Shown in pieces: positions 8,375-16,151 of a stretch of 64,000 nt of DNA. Source of the DNA: Rheinheimera aquimaris (GTDB taxonomy: Bacteria; Pseudomonadota; Gammaproteobacteria; Enterobacterales; Alteromonadaceae). The stretch spans positions 124,001 through 188,000 of the forward strand of contig NZ_JAJAVQ010000006.1 of NCBI RefSeq assembly GCF_020531985.1, read 5' to 3'. The position numbers and the translations under genes were made by a program. The notes below the pieces were generated by a model, which searched no databases, was not told the origin of the DNA, and saw nothing but the letters and a program-made list of their open reading frames with translations. Position 1 is the first letter of the stretch. Each line of letters begins with the position of its first letter.

Positions 8375-8400
8375 AAAACTGCGCCGGTATTAACCGGCGC
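8375..8400 (-). terminator. Terminator hairpin of the sigma/anti-sigma operon
   Basis: GCGCCGGT (8381-8388), loop ATTA and ACCGGCGC (8393-8400) form an 8-bp stem. Read on the minus strand it is followed by AGTTTTATC, a weak U-tract. This fits termination of the chrR-like transcript; it lacks a T-run on the plus strand. Confidence 0.55.
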
Positions 8401-8430
8401 TAACGACTTCCTGCCAGGTTGTCGACAAAC

Positions 8431-9105
8431 TTAGTAAAAAAACTGCTGTAATGGGTTTAACAGCCGGGTAAGGCCTTTTTTAAACTGCAGCGGAGCACTC
8501 AGTACCGACAAACACAAACAGTCTTCATCGGGCAGAGTACGCGGAGTATGGGTGTCATCCGGTGAATTGATCAGTAAATCGCCGGCACAGTATTCACCAT
8601 TTTCATCAGCTATTTTACCTGCCAGCACCAGCGTCATTTCCAGGCCTAAATGAGTATGCTGCGGCACTTCAGTATCCTTGCTGATATACAGCAGTGAAAT
8701 ATGGTAATCGCTGCCAGCCGGAATTTTCGCCGTTGCTATGCCTCCCAGCTGCAGCCATTTACCGTGTTTCGACGCCAGACGTTGCAGCGCTCTAGGTAAC
8801 GTGAACTCGCGCCCGGCAACCTGCACCTGCTGCGCAGGCACCTCTATCACTTCTGTCCGCGCAGCCGGTTCTTGCTGCGACATAATATTGCTTAGCATGG
8901 CGTCCCAGTTTGTATTATCTGGTTTCAGCCGTTGTTGCATTAACCTGCCAGCCAGATCTGTGGTGATATCGCGTTGCAGTTGCTGACAGTGTGGGCATAA
9001 ATCGATATGTGCTGCCACTGCCAGCGCAACATCTGCATTAAGACACCCTTCAGCAAATTGCTCTAGTAATGCCATACCCGGATGATATTTAATTGCGTGC
9101 GCCAT
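8431..9105 (-). CDS. ChrR-type zinc anti-sigma factor with cupin domain
   Basis: The 224-residue protein has an N-terminal zinc anti-sigma domain with H8, H33, C37 and C40 (HIDLCPHC). This repeats the H6/H31/C35/C38 ligand spacing known for Rhodobacter ChrR with an offset of two. The C-terminal half is a ChrR-type cupin (QHTHLGLEMTLVLAGKI and later CAGDLLINSPDDTHTP). ChrR-like proteins hold their ECF sigma factor inactive and release it on singlet oxygen or organic peroxide stress. The gene overlaps the sigma factor gene by 17 bases, so the two are translationally coupled. Confidence 0.92.
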   Translation of the reverse strand: MAHAIKYHPGMALLEQFAEGCLNADVALAVAAHIDLCPHCQQLQRDITTDLAGRLMQQRLKPDNTNWDAMLSNIMSQQEPAARTEVIEVPAQQVQVAGREFTLPRALQRLASKHGKWLQLGGIATAKIPAGSDYHISLLYISKDTEVPQHTHLGLEMTLVLAGKIADENGEYCAGDLLINSPDDTHTPRTLPDEDCLCLSVLSAPLQFKKGLTRLLNPLQQFFY

Positions 9106-9670
9106 CTAATGCCTCTCTCAGTCTGTCCAGCGCCAGGCGGATGCGTGATTTTACAGTGCCCAGGGGAATAGCCAGTTCGTCTGATACTTCCTGATGGGTT
9201 TTCTCTTGCAGGTAAACTTTTTCAATAACTTCGCGTTGCGGTGGAGGCAACAATGAAAAATGCGGAGCGAGCTTTTCAGATAAAAGTTGAATATCCCAAT
9301 TGTCAGCCGCCTCTTCAGCGTAAGATTCCGGGTAGTCACCATTCCACAAATCATCAGCGCTAATGTCGTCTTTGCGGCTCTGCTTTTTACGCAGCATGTC
9401 AAAGCGTACGTTGCGGGCAATAGTAAAAATCCAGGTGGAGGCACAGCCTCTGGACGCATCAAACAATGCGGCCTTTTTCCACACGTTTAACATGGTATCC
9501 TGTACCATTTCCAACGCCTGCTGCTCGTTACCAAACATTTTCATGCCAAACGCTTTAAGCCTGGGAGCGAAATAATTGAACAGCTCGGCATAGGCTTGGC
9601 GGTCGCGTTTTAACGCCACGAAAGTAAGTGCATCTTCCCACTGCTGATGAGTGTGATCCTGCCCCGTCAT
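9089..9670 (-). CDS. ECF RNA polymerase sigma factor (RpoE/ECF11-like, ChrR-partnered)
   Basis: This 193-residue ECF sigma factor has region 2 (YAELFNYFAPRLKAFGMKMFG, then DTMLNVWKKAALFD and STWIFTIARNVRFD) and region 4 (PPPQREVIEKVYLQEKTHQEVSDEL followed by GTVKSRIRLALDRLRE). Pairing with a ChrR-type anti-sigma factor points to the photooxidative-stress group (ECF11). The start at 9670 (MTGQDH) gives the usual N-terminal length; the frame remains open to an ATG at 9739, which would add 23 residues, and neither start has a strong ribosome-binding site. A promoter resembling the group's own consensus lies upstream. Confidence 0.92.
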   Translation of the reverse strand: MTGQDHTHQQWEDALTFVALKRDRQAYAELFNYFAPRLKAFGMKMFGNEQQALEMVQDTMLNVWKKAALFDASRGCASTWIFTIARNVRFDMLRKKQSRKDDISADDLWNGDYPESYAEEAADNWDIQLLSEKLAPHFSLLPPPQREVIEKVYLQEKTHQEVSDELAIPLGTVKSRIRLALDRLREALDGARN

Positions 9671-9791
9671 AGGTGTGCCGATATCCGTTTTCGAATTAAG
9701 GCGCTCATCATGCCTTGGTGGCGAGGTTAACTTCAACATATTTCAGGTTCCGCAATAAGCAGTTAGCTATGCTGCATTGTTTGTGTGCAGT

Positions 9792-9821
9792 GTTATACGC
9801 GGTCTGAGAGAGTGTGGATCT
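9792..9821 (-). promoter_or_regulatory. Candidate ECF-type autoregulated promoter of the sigma/anti-sigma operon
   Basis: On the minus strand AGATCC (9821-9816) is followed after exactly 18 bases by TATAAC (9797-9792). Rhodobacter RpoE promoters are described as TGATCC, 18 bases, then TA-rich TAAGA-like. The GATCC core and spacing agree here; the first base and the -10 differ in part. It lies 52 bases before the 9739 ATG and 121 before 9670. Confidence 0.45.
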
Positions 9822-9923
9822 TGCTTTTTTATATCAAAAAATAGAATGTTTTGTGCGTATTATTCTAATTTTTTTACTAAAAAATTGCCTTATTATGGCT
9901 GTATCAAATAATCGGAGGCGAAT

Positions 9924-10532
9924 ATGAAAAAGATACTTTTTATCAGTAGTTCAATTAGTGGTGACAAAAGCCATTCGGTGCAACTGGCGCAGCAATTTAT
10001 TGCCCAATTGCCACAAGGCGGCTTCAACGTCGATACTCTGGATTTAAACGCAACGCCAGTGCCACATCTGGAAATGACAGAGATGGCGGCGTGGATGACA
10101 CCAGCAGAGCAGCGTACTGATGCACAGCAAAAGCTGGCAGCAATTTCTGATGACATTATCGCGCGTGTAAAAGCAGCTGACGTAATTGTGCTTGGCGTAC
10201 CTATGTATAACTTTGGTATTCCATCTCAGTTAAAAGCCTTGTTGGACCGAATTGCCCGTGCCGGCATTACGTTCAAATATACAGAGCAGGGGCCGGTAGG
10301 TTTACTGGAAGACAAACCTGTGGTGGTTTTTGCAACCCGCGGTGGCGTGTATCAGGGTACCCCTGCTGACAGCCAGACCCCATTTTTACAATCTTTCCTG
10401 AACTTTGTTGGCTTAAAAGATGTACATTTTGTCTACGCGGAAGGACTCAATATGGGAACTGACGCGCAGCAGGCGGCGTTAACCGCAGCCAAAGCGCGTT
10501 TAGTGCAAATCAGCGCTAAAATTGCAGCTTAA
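9924..10532 (+). CDS. azoR: FMN-dependent NADH:quinone oxidoreductase / azoreductase
   Basis: The 202-residue flavodoxin-fold protein starts MKKILFISSSISGDKSHSVQLAQQF. It carries VPMYNFGIPSQLKALLDRIARAGITFKYTEQGPVGLL and ATRGGVYQGTPADSQTPFLQSFLNFVGL, each recognised in shorter pieces as AzoR signatures. Length matches E. coli AzoR (201). AzoR reduces quinones and azo dyes with NADH and protects against thiol and electrophile stress. GGAGGCG precedes the ATG by 5 bases. It is divergent from the ECF sigma operon, so the 253-base gap holds promoters for both; regulation by that sigma factor is possible but unproven. Confidence 0.93.
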   Translation: MKKILFISSSISGDKSHSVQLAQQFIAQLPQGGFNVDTLDLNATPVPHLEMTEMAAWMTPAEQRTDAQQKLAAISDDIIARVKAADVIVLGVPMYNFGIPSQLKALLDRIARAGITFKYTEQGPVGLLEDKPVVVFATRGGVYQGTPADSQTPFLQSFLNFVGLKDVHFVYAEGLNMGTDAQQAALTAAKARLVQISAKIAA

Positions 10533-10573
10533 CTTCTCCACAGCTGTTTGAATCTCTGTTCTCACGCTGTTTT

Positions 10574-10600
10574 GCCGGCCTGTTCAGGCCGGCGTTTTTG
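10574..10600 (+). terminator. Rho-independent terminator after azoR
   Basis: A perfect 9-bp stem, GCCGGCCTG (10574-10582) with CAGGCCGGC (10585-10593), is followed by GTTTTTG. Confidence 0.85.
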
Positions 10601-10652
10601 TTACAGTTAATCTTATATGTCAGGTAGTCAGCCGCATCCCGTTTGCCGACGG

Positions 10653-10681
10653 TTGCGTTAGCTGCCGATGCTTTGTATAAC
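10653..10681 (+). promoter_or_regulatory. Sigma70-type promoter of the S9 peptidase gene
   Basis: TTGCGT (10653-10658) and TATAAC (10676-10681) are separated by 17 bases, 32 bases upstream of the ATG at 10713. Start-site mapping would be needed to confirm it. Confidence 0.5.
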
Positions 10682-10712
10682 AAGGTGTCATTTTTAATAT
10701 AAGAACTTAACT

Positions 10713-13184
10713 ATGCCTCAAATTCGTTACTCTGTGTTGGCGTTCGCTGTCTGCACTCTGTCGCTGGCGGGCCCATTGCAGGCCAAAAATACTGAATCAC
10801 TGAATTACCCGACTGAAGCGGTTAGTGTACCGGTGGTATATAACGCTGATCCTACTGTTGAGCTAAGTTTAGAGCAAATTATGGCAGATCCGGATTGGCT
10901 TGGACGTCAGCCGGAAGACGCGCATTGGTCGTTGGACAGCCAGCAGGTGTATTTTGAACGTAAAAGAGAAGGTAGTGAACTGCGTGACTGGTATTCCCGG
11001 CCACTGGCTGCGGCTGGCAATGGCAGTGTAGTACCGTTGTCGCAGCTGCATCAGATTGGCGCAGCTCAGATAAGCTATAACGCCGATCGCAGTATGCAAG
11101 CTTATGTATTCGAAGGCGATGTGTTTGTTCGTCGCGTAACTGATGGTGAGCTGATACAGCTAACGCGCGATAATGCAGCGCAAAGTGCGCCTGAGTTTTT
11201 ACTTGATGGCCGACTGGTATACCGCGAAGGTTGGAGTTGGTACGCGCATGATTTGGCAACAGGCCAGCGGATAGAGCTGGTGAGCCTGAAAACAGAAGAT
11301 AAACCCAAGGCTCCGGCAACACCGTCAGGTTATCTGGCGCAGGAGCAACATAAGCTGATTGAGTTTGTCGCCTTGCAGCAACAACACGCCGAGCAGCGCT
11401 TTGATGCTAAAAAGCAATTGCAGCAACAAAATGACAGTATTGCCGCACCAGCCATCTATCTGGGCAAAGGCCAGCAGATTGTCGGCGCGAGTTTATCGCC
11501 TAAAGCCGATTATCTTGTGGTATCAGTACGTAAAGCCGGTAAAGCCAATGAGAAAGACATCATGCCGAATTATATTACCGGCAACGGTGATATAGCCGCG
11601 CAGAAAGTTCGTGCCCGCGTAAATGATGTAAATCCCGAGCCGCAGCGCGTTTTGCTGGTTAGCCTGCAGGATGGTAGCAGTACTGAGTTGAGCTACAGCA
11701 GCTTGCCTGGTTACAACGAAGACGTGTTGGCTGAGGTAAAAGCAGAAAATGCCAAGGCCAGAGGCGAGAAGTACAAAAGTGAAAAGGTGATCCGTGCTAT
11801 CGGTCTGATGAACGACTGGTACTGGAGCCAGAGCGCTATACGCTGGCACCGCAATGGCGAGCAGGTGGCGCTGATGCTAAAAGCATTGGATAATAAGGAC
11901 CGCTGGATAGCAACCGTTGACCTTAAACAGAAAAAGCTGATACCACAGCACCGGCTACATGACGATGCCTGGGTGAACTACGCGTTTAATGACTTTGGTT
12001 GGCTGAATAACAGCGAGAGCCTGTATTATCTGTCTGAAGAGTCTGGCTATTCACATTTATATGTTAAGCCTTTAAAAGGGAAGGCCAAAAAACTAACCGA
12101 GGGCAGTTTTGAAGTCGCTGGTCCGGTATTAACTCATGACGATGCCTATATTTACTTTCAGGCCAATGTTAAGCACCCGGGTAATTATGAGGTTTACCGT
12201 ACAGTGCTGGAGACGGGCAAAACCGAGCAGTTGACCAAACTGGGCGGTAACACCAGTTTTACGCTGTCGCCGGATGAATCAAAGCTGTTGCTGAATTTCT
12301 CTACCAATCTTAAGCCGAATGAATTATATGTTGCTGATGCTGTTGTCGGTGCAGAGGTAAAACCGCTAACAGACACCATCTCGGCAGAGTTTAAGCAGCT
12401 ACCTCTGGTTGCACCGCAAATTGTGGCGGTACCTTCAAGCCACGGCAAACAGCCGGTTTTTGCCAAAGTGTACTACCCGAAAGATTATCAGCAAGGTGAG
12501 AAGCGCCGCGCTGTGATCTTTAACCACGGTGCCGGTTATCTGCAAAACAGTGATTTAGGCTGGTCTGGTTACTTCCGCGAGTTTCTGTTCCATAACTTAC
12601 TGACCCAGCAGGGCTATGTAGTAATGGATATGGATTACCGTGCATCAAAAGGTTATGGCCGTGACTGGCGCACCGCAATTTACCGCCGGATGGGCACGCC
12701 AGAGATTGAAGATTTAGCAGATGGCGTGAACTGGCTGGTAGACAATGCGAATGTTGATCGTAACCGCATTGGTACTTATGGTGGTTCTTACGGTGGCTTT
12801 ATGACCTTTATGGCGCTGTTTACCCAGCCGGATCTGTTTCAGGCCGGTGCAGCCCTGCGTCCGGTCAGTGACTGGGCTTATTATAACCATGCTTACACGT
12901 CTAATATTCTGAACTCACCAGCGATTGACCCTATAGCGTATCAGCGCAGTTCGCCCATTTACTTTACGCAGGGTCTGAAAAAGCCACTGCTTATCAACGC
13001 TCCTATGGTTGATGACAATGTATTTTTCCAGGACGTTGTGCGTCTGGTTCAACGCCTGATTGAGCAGGAAAACAACAACTTTGAAACCGCTATTTATCCG
13101 GTTGAACCGCATGGCTTCCGTCAGCCAAGCAGCTGGCTGGATGAGTACCGCCGGATTTATAAATTGTTTGAACAAAACCTATAA
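10713..13184 (+). CDS. Exported S9-family prolyl oligopeptidase (DPP4-like)
   Basis: The 823-residue protein has a signal peptide (residues 1-24, ending PLQAKN). A long beta-propeller region with TolB/DPP4-like repeats follows (to about residue 560). The C-terminal alpha/beta-hydrolase domain has the nucleophile Ser692 in YGGSYGGFM, and a catalytic histidine lies near the end in EPHGFRQPS. S9 enzymes cut short peptides after proline or alanine. It is probably periplasmic and contributes to peptide use together with the second S9 peptidase at 38637-40658. A structured intergenic repeat and then a terminator follow the stop codon. Confidence 0.92.
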   Translation: MPQIRYSVLAFAVCTLSLAGPLQAKNTESLNYPTEAVSVPVVYNADPTVELSLEQIMADPDWLGRQPEDAHWSLDSQQVYFERKREGSELRDWYSRPLAAAGNGSVVPLSQLHQIGAAQISYNADRSMQAYVFEGDVFVRRVTDGELIQLTRDNAAQSAPEFLLDGRLVYREGWSWYAHDLATGQRIELVSLKTEDKPKAPATPSGYLAQEQHKLIEFVALQQQHAEQRFDAKKQLQQQNDSIAAPAIYLGKGQQIVGASLSPKADYLVVSVRKAGKANEKDIMPNYITGNGDIAAQKVRARVNDVNPEPQRVLLVSLQDGSSTELSYSSLPGYNEDVLAEVKAENAKARGEKYKSEKVIRAIGLMNDWYWSQSAIRWHRNGEQVALMLKALDNKDRWIATVDLKQKKLIPQHRLHDDAWVNYAFNDFGWLNNSESLYYLSEESGYSHLYVKPLKGKAKKLTEGSFEVAGPVLTHDDAYIYFQANVKHPGNYEVYRTVLETGKTEQLTKLGGNTSFTLSPDESKLLLNFSTNLKPNELYVADAVVGAEVKPLTDTISAEFKQLPLVAPQIVAVPSSHGKQPVFAKVYYPKDYQQGEKRRAVIFNHGAGYLQNSDLGWSGYFREFLFHNLLTQQGYVVMDMDYRASKGYGRDWRTAIYRRMGTPEIEDLADGVNWLVDNANVDRNRIGTYGGSYGGFMTFMALFTQPDLFQAGAALRPVSDWAYYNHAYTSNILNSPAIDPIAYQRSSPIYFTQGLKKPLLINAPMVDDNVFFQDVVRLVQRLIEQENNNFETAIYPVEPHGFRQPSSWLDEYRRIYKLFEQNL

Positions 13185-13207
13185 TGGTGGTTTTACTTAT
13201 GAGAAGA

Positions 13208-13302
13208 GGCAGGAAACCCGATTTTGTCGGCGCAGAGTGTCTGAGCCCTGCCGCAGGCAGAAGGGCGAGTTGCTGCGACGAGCTAAATCGGGTATTGCTG
13301 CC
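13208..13302 (+). repeat. Dispersed structured intergenic element, copy A
   Basis: This 95-nt imperfect palindrome shares two near-invariant arms with the copies at 21204 and 46149: GTCGGCGCAGAGTGTCTGAG (13226-13245) and CGAGTTGCTGCGACGAGC (13266-13283). The flanks form helices: GGCAG (13208-13212) with CTGCC (13298-13302), and ACCCGATTT (13216-13224) with AAATCGGGT (13285-13293). The apical 20 nt contain TGCC-GCA-GGCA. It lies 23 bases after the S9 peptidase stop, on the same strand, and before the terminator at 13327, so it would be part of the 3' UTR. Confidence 0.85.
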
Positions 13303-13326
13303 GTAGTTTGTATAAGTTGATAAATA

Positions 13327-13356
13327 AAAAACGTCTCACCAGGAGACGTTTTTTTT
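13327..13356. terminator. Bidirectional terminator between the S9 peptidase gene and mscL
   Basis: ACGTCTC (13331-13337) pairs with GAGACGT (13343-13349), flanked by an A-run on the left and a T-run on the right. It can therefore serve the convergent genes on both strands. Confidence 0.85.
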
Positions 13357-13376
13357 ATCATCGCGTGGTAGCGCCG

Positions 13377-13778
13377 TTAGTCTTTTTTCAGTAAATCCCG
13401 AATTTCAGTCAGTAACTTCACATCTTCCGGTACAACAGCAACAGGCGCTGGCTTGGCTTCTTCTTTCTTTTTCATGGAGTTCATTGCCTTAACACCGACA
13501 AACACCGCAAAAGCAATAATAATAAAGTCGATAATGGTCTGGATAAAAGCACCGTACTTAATCACCACTTCGGCCTGAGTTTCTGTTGCCTGTTGAATAA
13601 CAACCGCCAGATCGCGAAAGTTAACGCCGCCTAACAACACGCCAATAGGCGGCATGATGACGTCATTTACAAAAGACGAAACAATTTTGCCAAAGGCCGC
13701 ACCGATAATGATACCGACGGCCATATCTACTACGTTGCCACGCATGGCAAAGGTTTTAAATTCCTGCAGCATACTCAT
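13377..13778 (-). CDS. mscL: Large-conductance mechanosensitive channel MscL
   Basis: The 133-residue protein starts [42 protein letters not shown] in register with E. coli MscL (136 residues). It has two transmembrane helices and the C-terminal bundle [13 protein letters not shown]-type helix (here [16 protein letters not shown]). MscL opens under membrane tension to release solutes during hypo-osmotic shock. It is monocistronic. A short ribosome-binding site (AGGAG on the minus strand) precedes the start. Confidence 0.97.
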   Translation of the reverse strand: MSMLQEFKTFAMRGNVVDMAVGIIIGAAFGKIVSSFVNDVIMPPIGVLLGGVNFRDLAVVIQQATETQAEVVIKYGAFIQTIIDFIIIAFAVFVGVKAMNSMKKKEEAKPAPVAVVPEDVKLLTEIRDLLKKD

Positions 13779-13907
13779 AGCTAAACTCCTGTTTTATTAT
13801 CATTATCTGCCATTGAGTCTGCAGCTATATGCTGCAAATGGCTAACAACACTATAGCCAGCAAAGTGTATTTTGCCACTAGCATTTAACACAATTTAAAG
13901 CGTTAAC

Positions 13908-14594
13908 TCAGGGCTTTAACACACCATTGGCCGCAACAAAGTCGGTGTCAGCCTGAAAATGCAGCACGTTACCATGATAAGGCTGATGCAGCTGCAAGCT
14001 GGCAGCATGCAGCATTAACCTCGGTGCGGCTTGCTGTGCCTCAGTATGCGCATAAAAAGCATCGCCCAGTATTGGGTGGCCCAGCGACAACATGTGCACC
14101 CTTAACTGATGCGAGCGTCCGGTGATGGGTCTGAGTTCAACCAAAGCCCGGTCTGATAATTGGTGCACTAAGCTGTAGTGGGTTATCGCAGGTTTACCGG
14201 TTTGCTGACAGACTTTCTGTTTGGGCAACTGGTCTTTGTCCGCAATAAGCGGTAAATCGATCGTGCCTTCTGCCTGCAGCAGCTGGCCCCATACCATCGC
14301 CAGATAGCGCTTTTTAACCGTTCTGTCGGCAAATTGCTGCTTTAGCGCTGTTTCGGCTTTACGGCGTAGGGCTATAACAACAATACCGGAAGTCGCCATG
14401 TCGAGGCGGTGTACCAGTTGTGCCAGTGGATACTGCTGTTGTACGCGGCTTAGCAAACAATCAGACAAGTGTTCACCGCGCCCCGGGTTAGTCAACAGGC
14501 CACTTGGTTTGTTCAGTACTATCAGATCTTTGTCCTGATATAGAATATCAAGCCATGGCTCAGTAGGAGGGGTGTATATAAAGGGCGTAGTCAT
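13908..14594 (-). CDS. RluA-family RNA pseudouridine synthase (first of a divergent pair)
   Basis: The 228-residue protein has the RluA catalytic motif HRLDMATSG, with the essential aspartate, and the C-terminal RPITGRSHQLRVHMLSLGHPILGD block, quoted here as a shortened match. There is no S4 domain, so it is the short RluA type that modifies 23S rRNA and/or tRNA (E. coli RluA is 219 residues). The start at MTTPFIY (14594) is preferred; the frame is open to 14615. A second RluA-family gene starts 103 bases away on the other strand. Which of the two has RluA specificity cannot be told by eye. Confidence 0.88.
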   Translation of the reverse strand: MTTPFIYTPPTEPWLDILYQDKDLIVLNKPSGLLTNPGRGEHLSDCLLSRVQQQYPLAQLVHRLDMATSGIVVIALRRKAETALKQQFADRTVKKRYLAMVWGQLLQAEGTIDLPLIADKDQLPKQKVCQQTGKPAITHYSLVHQLSDRALVELRPITGRSHQLRVHMLSLGHPILGDAFYAHTEAQQAAPRLMLHAASLQLHQPYHGNVLHFQADTDFVAANGVLKP

Positions 14595-14697
14595 ACTAAC
14601 GCAGTCTGCAAACAAAGAGGGTAGCTTAGCGTAATTTCAGCGGCAGGCAAGCGGCTTTTACGGCATAATAGCCAGCGCTTTTACGATGGAGATAGAG

Positions 14698-15369
14698 ATG
14701 AGCAGTACTGAACAACTGGCAATACTGCCGGCGACAAAAGAGCCGTTCCAGATAGTCTATGCCGATGATGTATTGTTGGTTGTTAACAAACCAGCCCGGT
14801 TGCTGACAGTGCCGGGGCGCCATCCGCAGAACCAGGATTGTCTGATCCGCAGGGTGCAGCGTGAATTTCCTTTTGCAGAGGTTGTGCACCGGCTTGATTA
14901 TGATACGTCCGGTTTGGTTATTTTGCCCATGACGAAGAGAGTACTGTCTGATATCAGCAAACAGTTTCAGGCCAGAATGGTTCATAAGCACTATATTGCT
15001 GTGGTTGCCGGTAAAGTGGCTAAAACACAGGGTATTATTGAGTTGCCGATTGCTAGTGATAATGACAACCGGCCGCTTTACAAAGTATGTCAGCAAGACG
15101 GTAAGCCATCAGTTACCCGATATAAGCTGCTGAGTTACGACAGCACTACAGATCAAAGCAGGGTTCAGCTTGAACCGGTGACCGGGCGCTCACATCAGCT
15201 ACGTGTGCATATGTTGGCGCTTGGCAATCCGATGCTGGGTGACACCTTATATGCGTCATCAGATGTTACAGGTAAAAGTTCGCGTTTGATGTTGCACGCT
15301 GAGTACATACGTTTTCAGCATCCGCTGACAAAACAGCCAGTTGAGTTCAGTGCTGCTGCGCCTTTTTAG
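14698..15369 (+). CDS. RluA-family RNA pseudouridine synthase (second of a divergent pair)
   Basis: The 223-residue paralogue of the divergent neighbour has catalytic motif HRLDYDTSG and the block EPVTGRSHQLRVHMLALG. It keeps the RluA-typical early NKPARLLTVPGR. GGAG 6 bases before ATG 14698 favours this start over the ATG at 14686. HRLDYDTSG is closer to what I recall for E. coli RluA (HRLDMATSG in the neighbour matches equally well), so specificity stays open. Its 3' end overlaps the rhombosortase gene by 23 bases, tail to tail. Confidence 0.88.
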   Translation: MSSTEQLAILPATKEPFQIVYADDVLLVVNKPARLLTVPGRHPQNQDCLIRRVQREFPFAEVVHRLDYDTSGLVILPMTKRVLSDISKQFQARMVHKHYIAVVAGKVAKTQGIIELPIASDNDNRPLYKVCQQDGKPSVTRYKLLSYDSTTDQSRVQLEPVTGRSHQLRVHMLALGNPMLGDTLYASSDVTGKSSRLMLHAEYIRFQHPLTKQPVEFSAAAPF

Positions 15370-15946
15370 TATTCAGCCAGATAATGGCCGGTAAGCCTAA
15401 CACCAAAGCACTGATAACGCCGTATAAGTGAGCATCTGTAGCGACACTGGCGTTTATCAGCTTAGCTAAATCTTCATCCGGCCCATGCCATTGTTCAAAG
15501 CTCACTTTGGCAATAAGCCCTGCCAGCAGTAACCAGCCTGTATTAATTTTCTGCTGAATATCTTTTAGTGCGCCAAGTGTCAGCATGGCGTGCAGTAAAC
15601 CCGATAAGCCAACGTAAATTCGTATTTGTTCAGAACCAACATATAACAGCACGCTTATTGCCACAGCACACAGCAGCCAGTGCGCGGCCAGTTGGCGGTA
15701 GCTGAAACAACCTGCATGCAACAGCATGGCCAGCAGCAAACCGCCAAGGTTCATCAGTAAATGCCAGTTATTGCTATGTAGCAGGTGGCCAGTGACTAAA
15801 CGCCAGTATTGAGCATCAGCTATGCCGTCTCTACTGTAACTGAGTGCTGCTTGCATGTGTTCGGGTAGCGCAGCCAGCAGCAGAATAGCGGCGGCCACCA
15901 GCAGGTACGGCAACCAGGGCGCGAAATAGGACTTAAACTTGTGCAA
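15347..15946 (-). CDS. rrtA: Rhombosortase (rhomboid-family GlyGly-CTERM processing protease)
   Basis: This rhomboid-fold membrane protein of about 199 residues has five to six helices and the rhombosortase block YWRLVTGHLLHSNNWHLLMN, where histidine and asparagine line the oxyanion hole. The catalytic Ser is in YVGLSGLLHA, and a later His in DAHLYG completes the dyad. Rhombosortases cleave the C-terminal GlyGly-CTERM anchor of exported proteins. No ATG precedes the first helix: the frame opens at TTG 16006, with further TTG codons at 15970, 15952 and 15946. The start given is the one closest to the first helix and is uncertain. No clear GlyGly-CTERM substrate is encoded in this window. Confidence 0.85.
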   Translation of the reverse strand: MHKFKSYFAPWLPYLLVAAAILLLAALPEHMQAALSYSRDGIADAQYWRLVTGHLLHSNNWHLLMNLGGLLLAMLLHAGCFSYRQLAAHWLLCAVAISVLLYVGSEQIRIYVGLSGLLHAMLTLGALKDIQQKINTGWLLLAGLIAKVSFEQWHGPDEDLAKLINASVATDAHLYGVISALVLGLPAIIWLNTKKAQQH

Positions 15947-16151
15947 AGGCAACTCATCAAATGTTATCAATGCGCTTATGCAAAACGATAACCCAAGCCA
16001 GGTCAAGCAAAATTCTTGTCAAAGTGTAAAGGCAGGACAGTCCTGCGCTGAAGTTGCCACTGCAACCGGTCAACGGCGTTTATCAATATTGATATTACGC
16101 GGCGAACTGGTTAGGGTATTTGTACTTTATTTTCAGCAGACCAGCCGAATT

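Noticed and set aside
13060-13320. Open frame on + over the end of the S9 peptidase gene and repeat copy A
   Set aside because: It is in another frame of a real gene and continues into the structured repeat; no independent support.
15939-16151. Upstream extension of gamma-glutamyltransferase
   Set aside because: It would bury the signal peptide and overlaps the divergent rhombosortase coding region.
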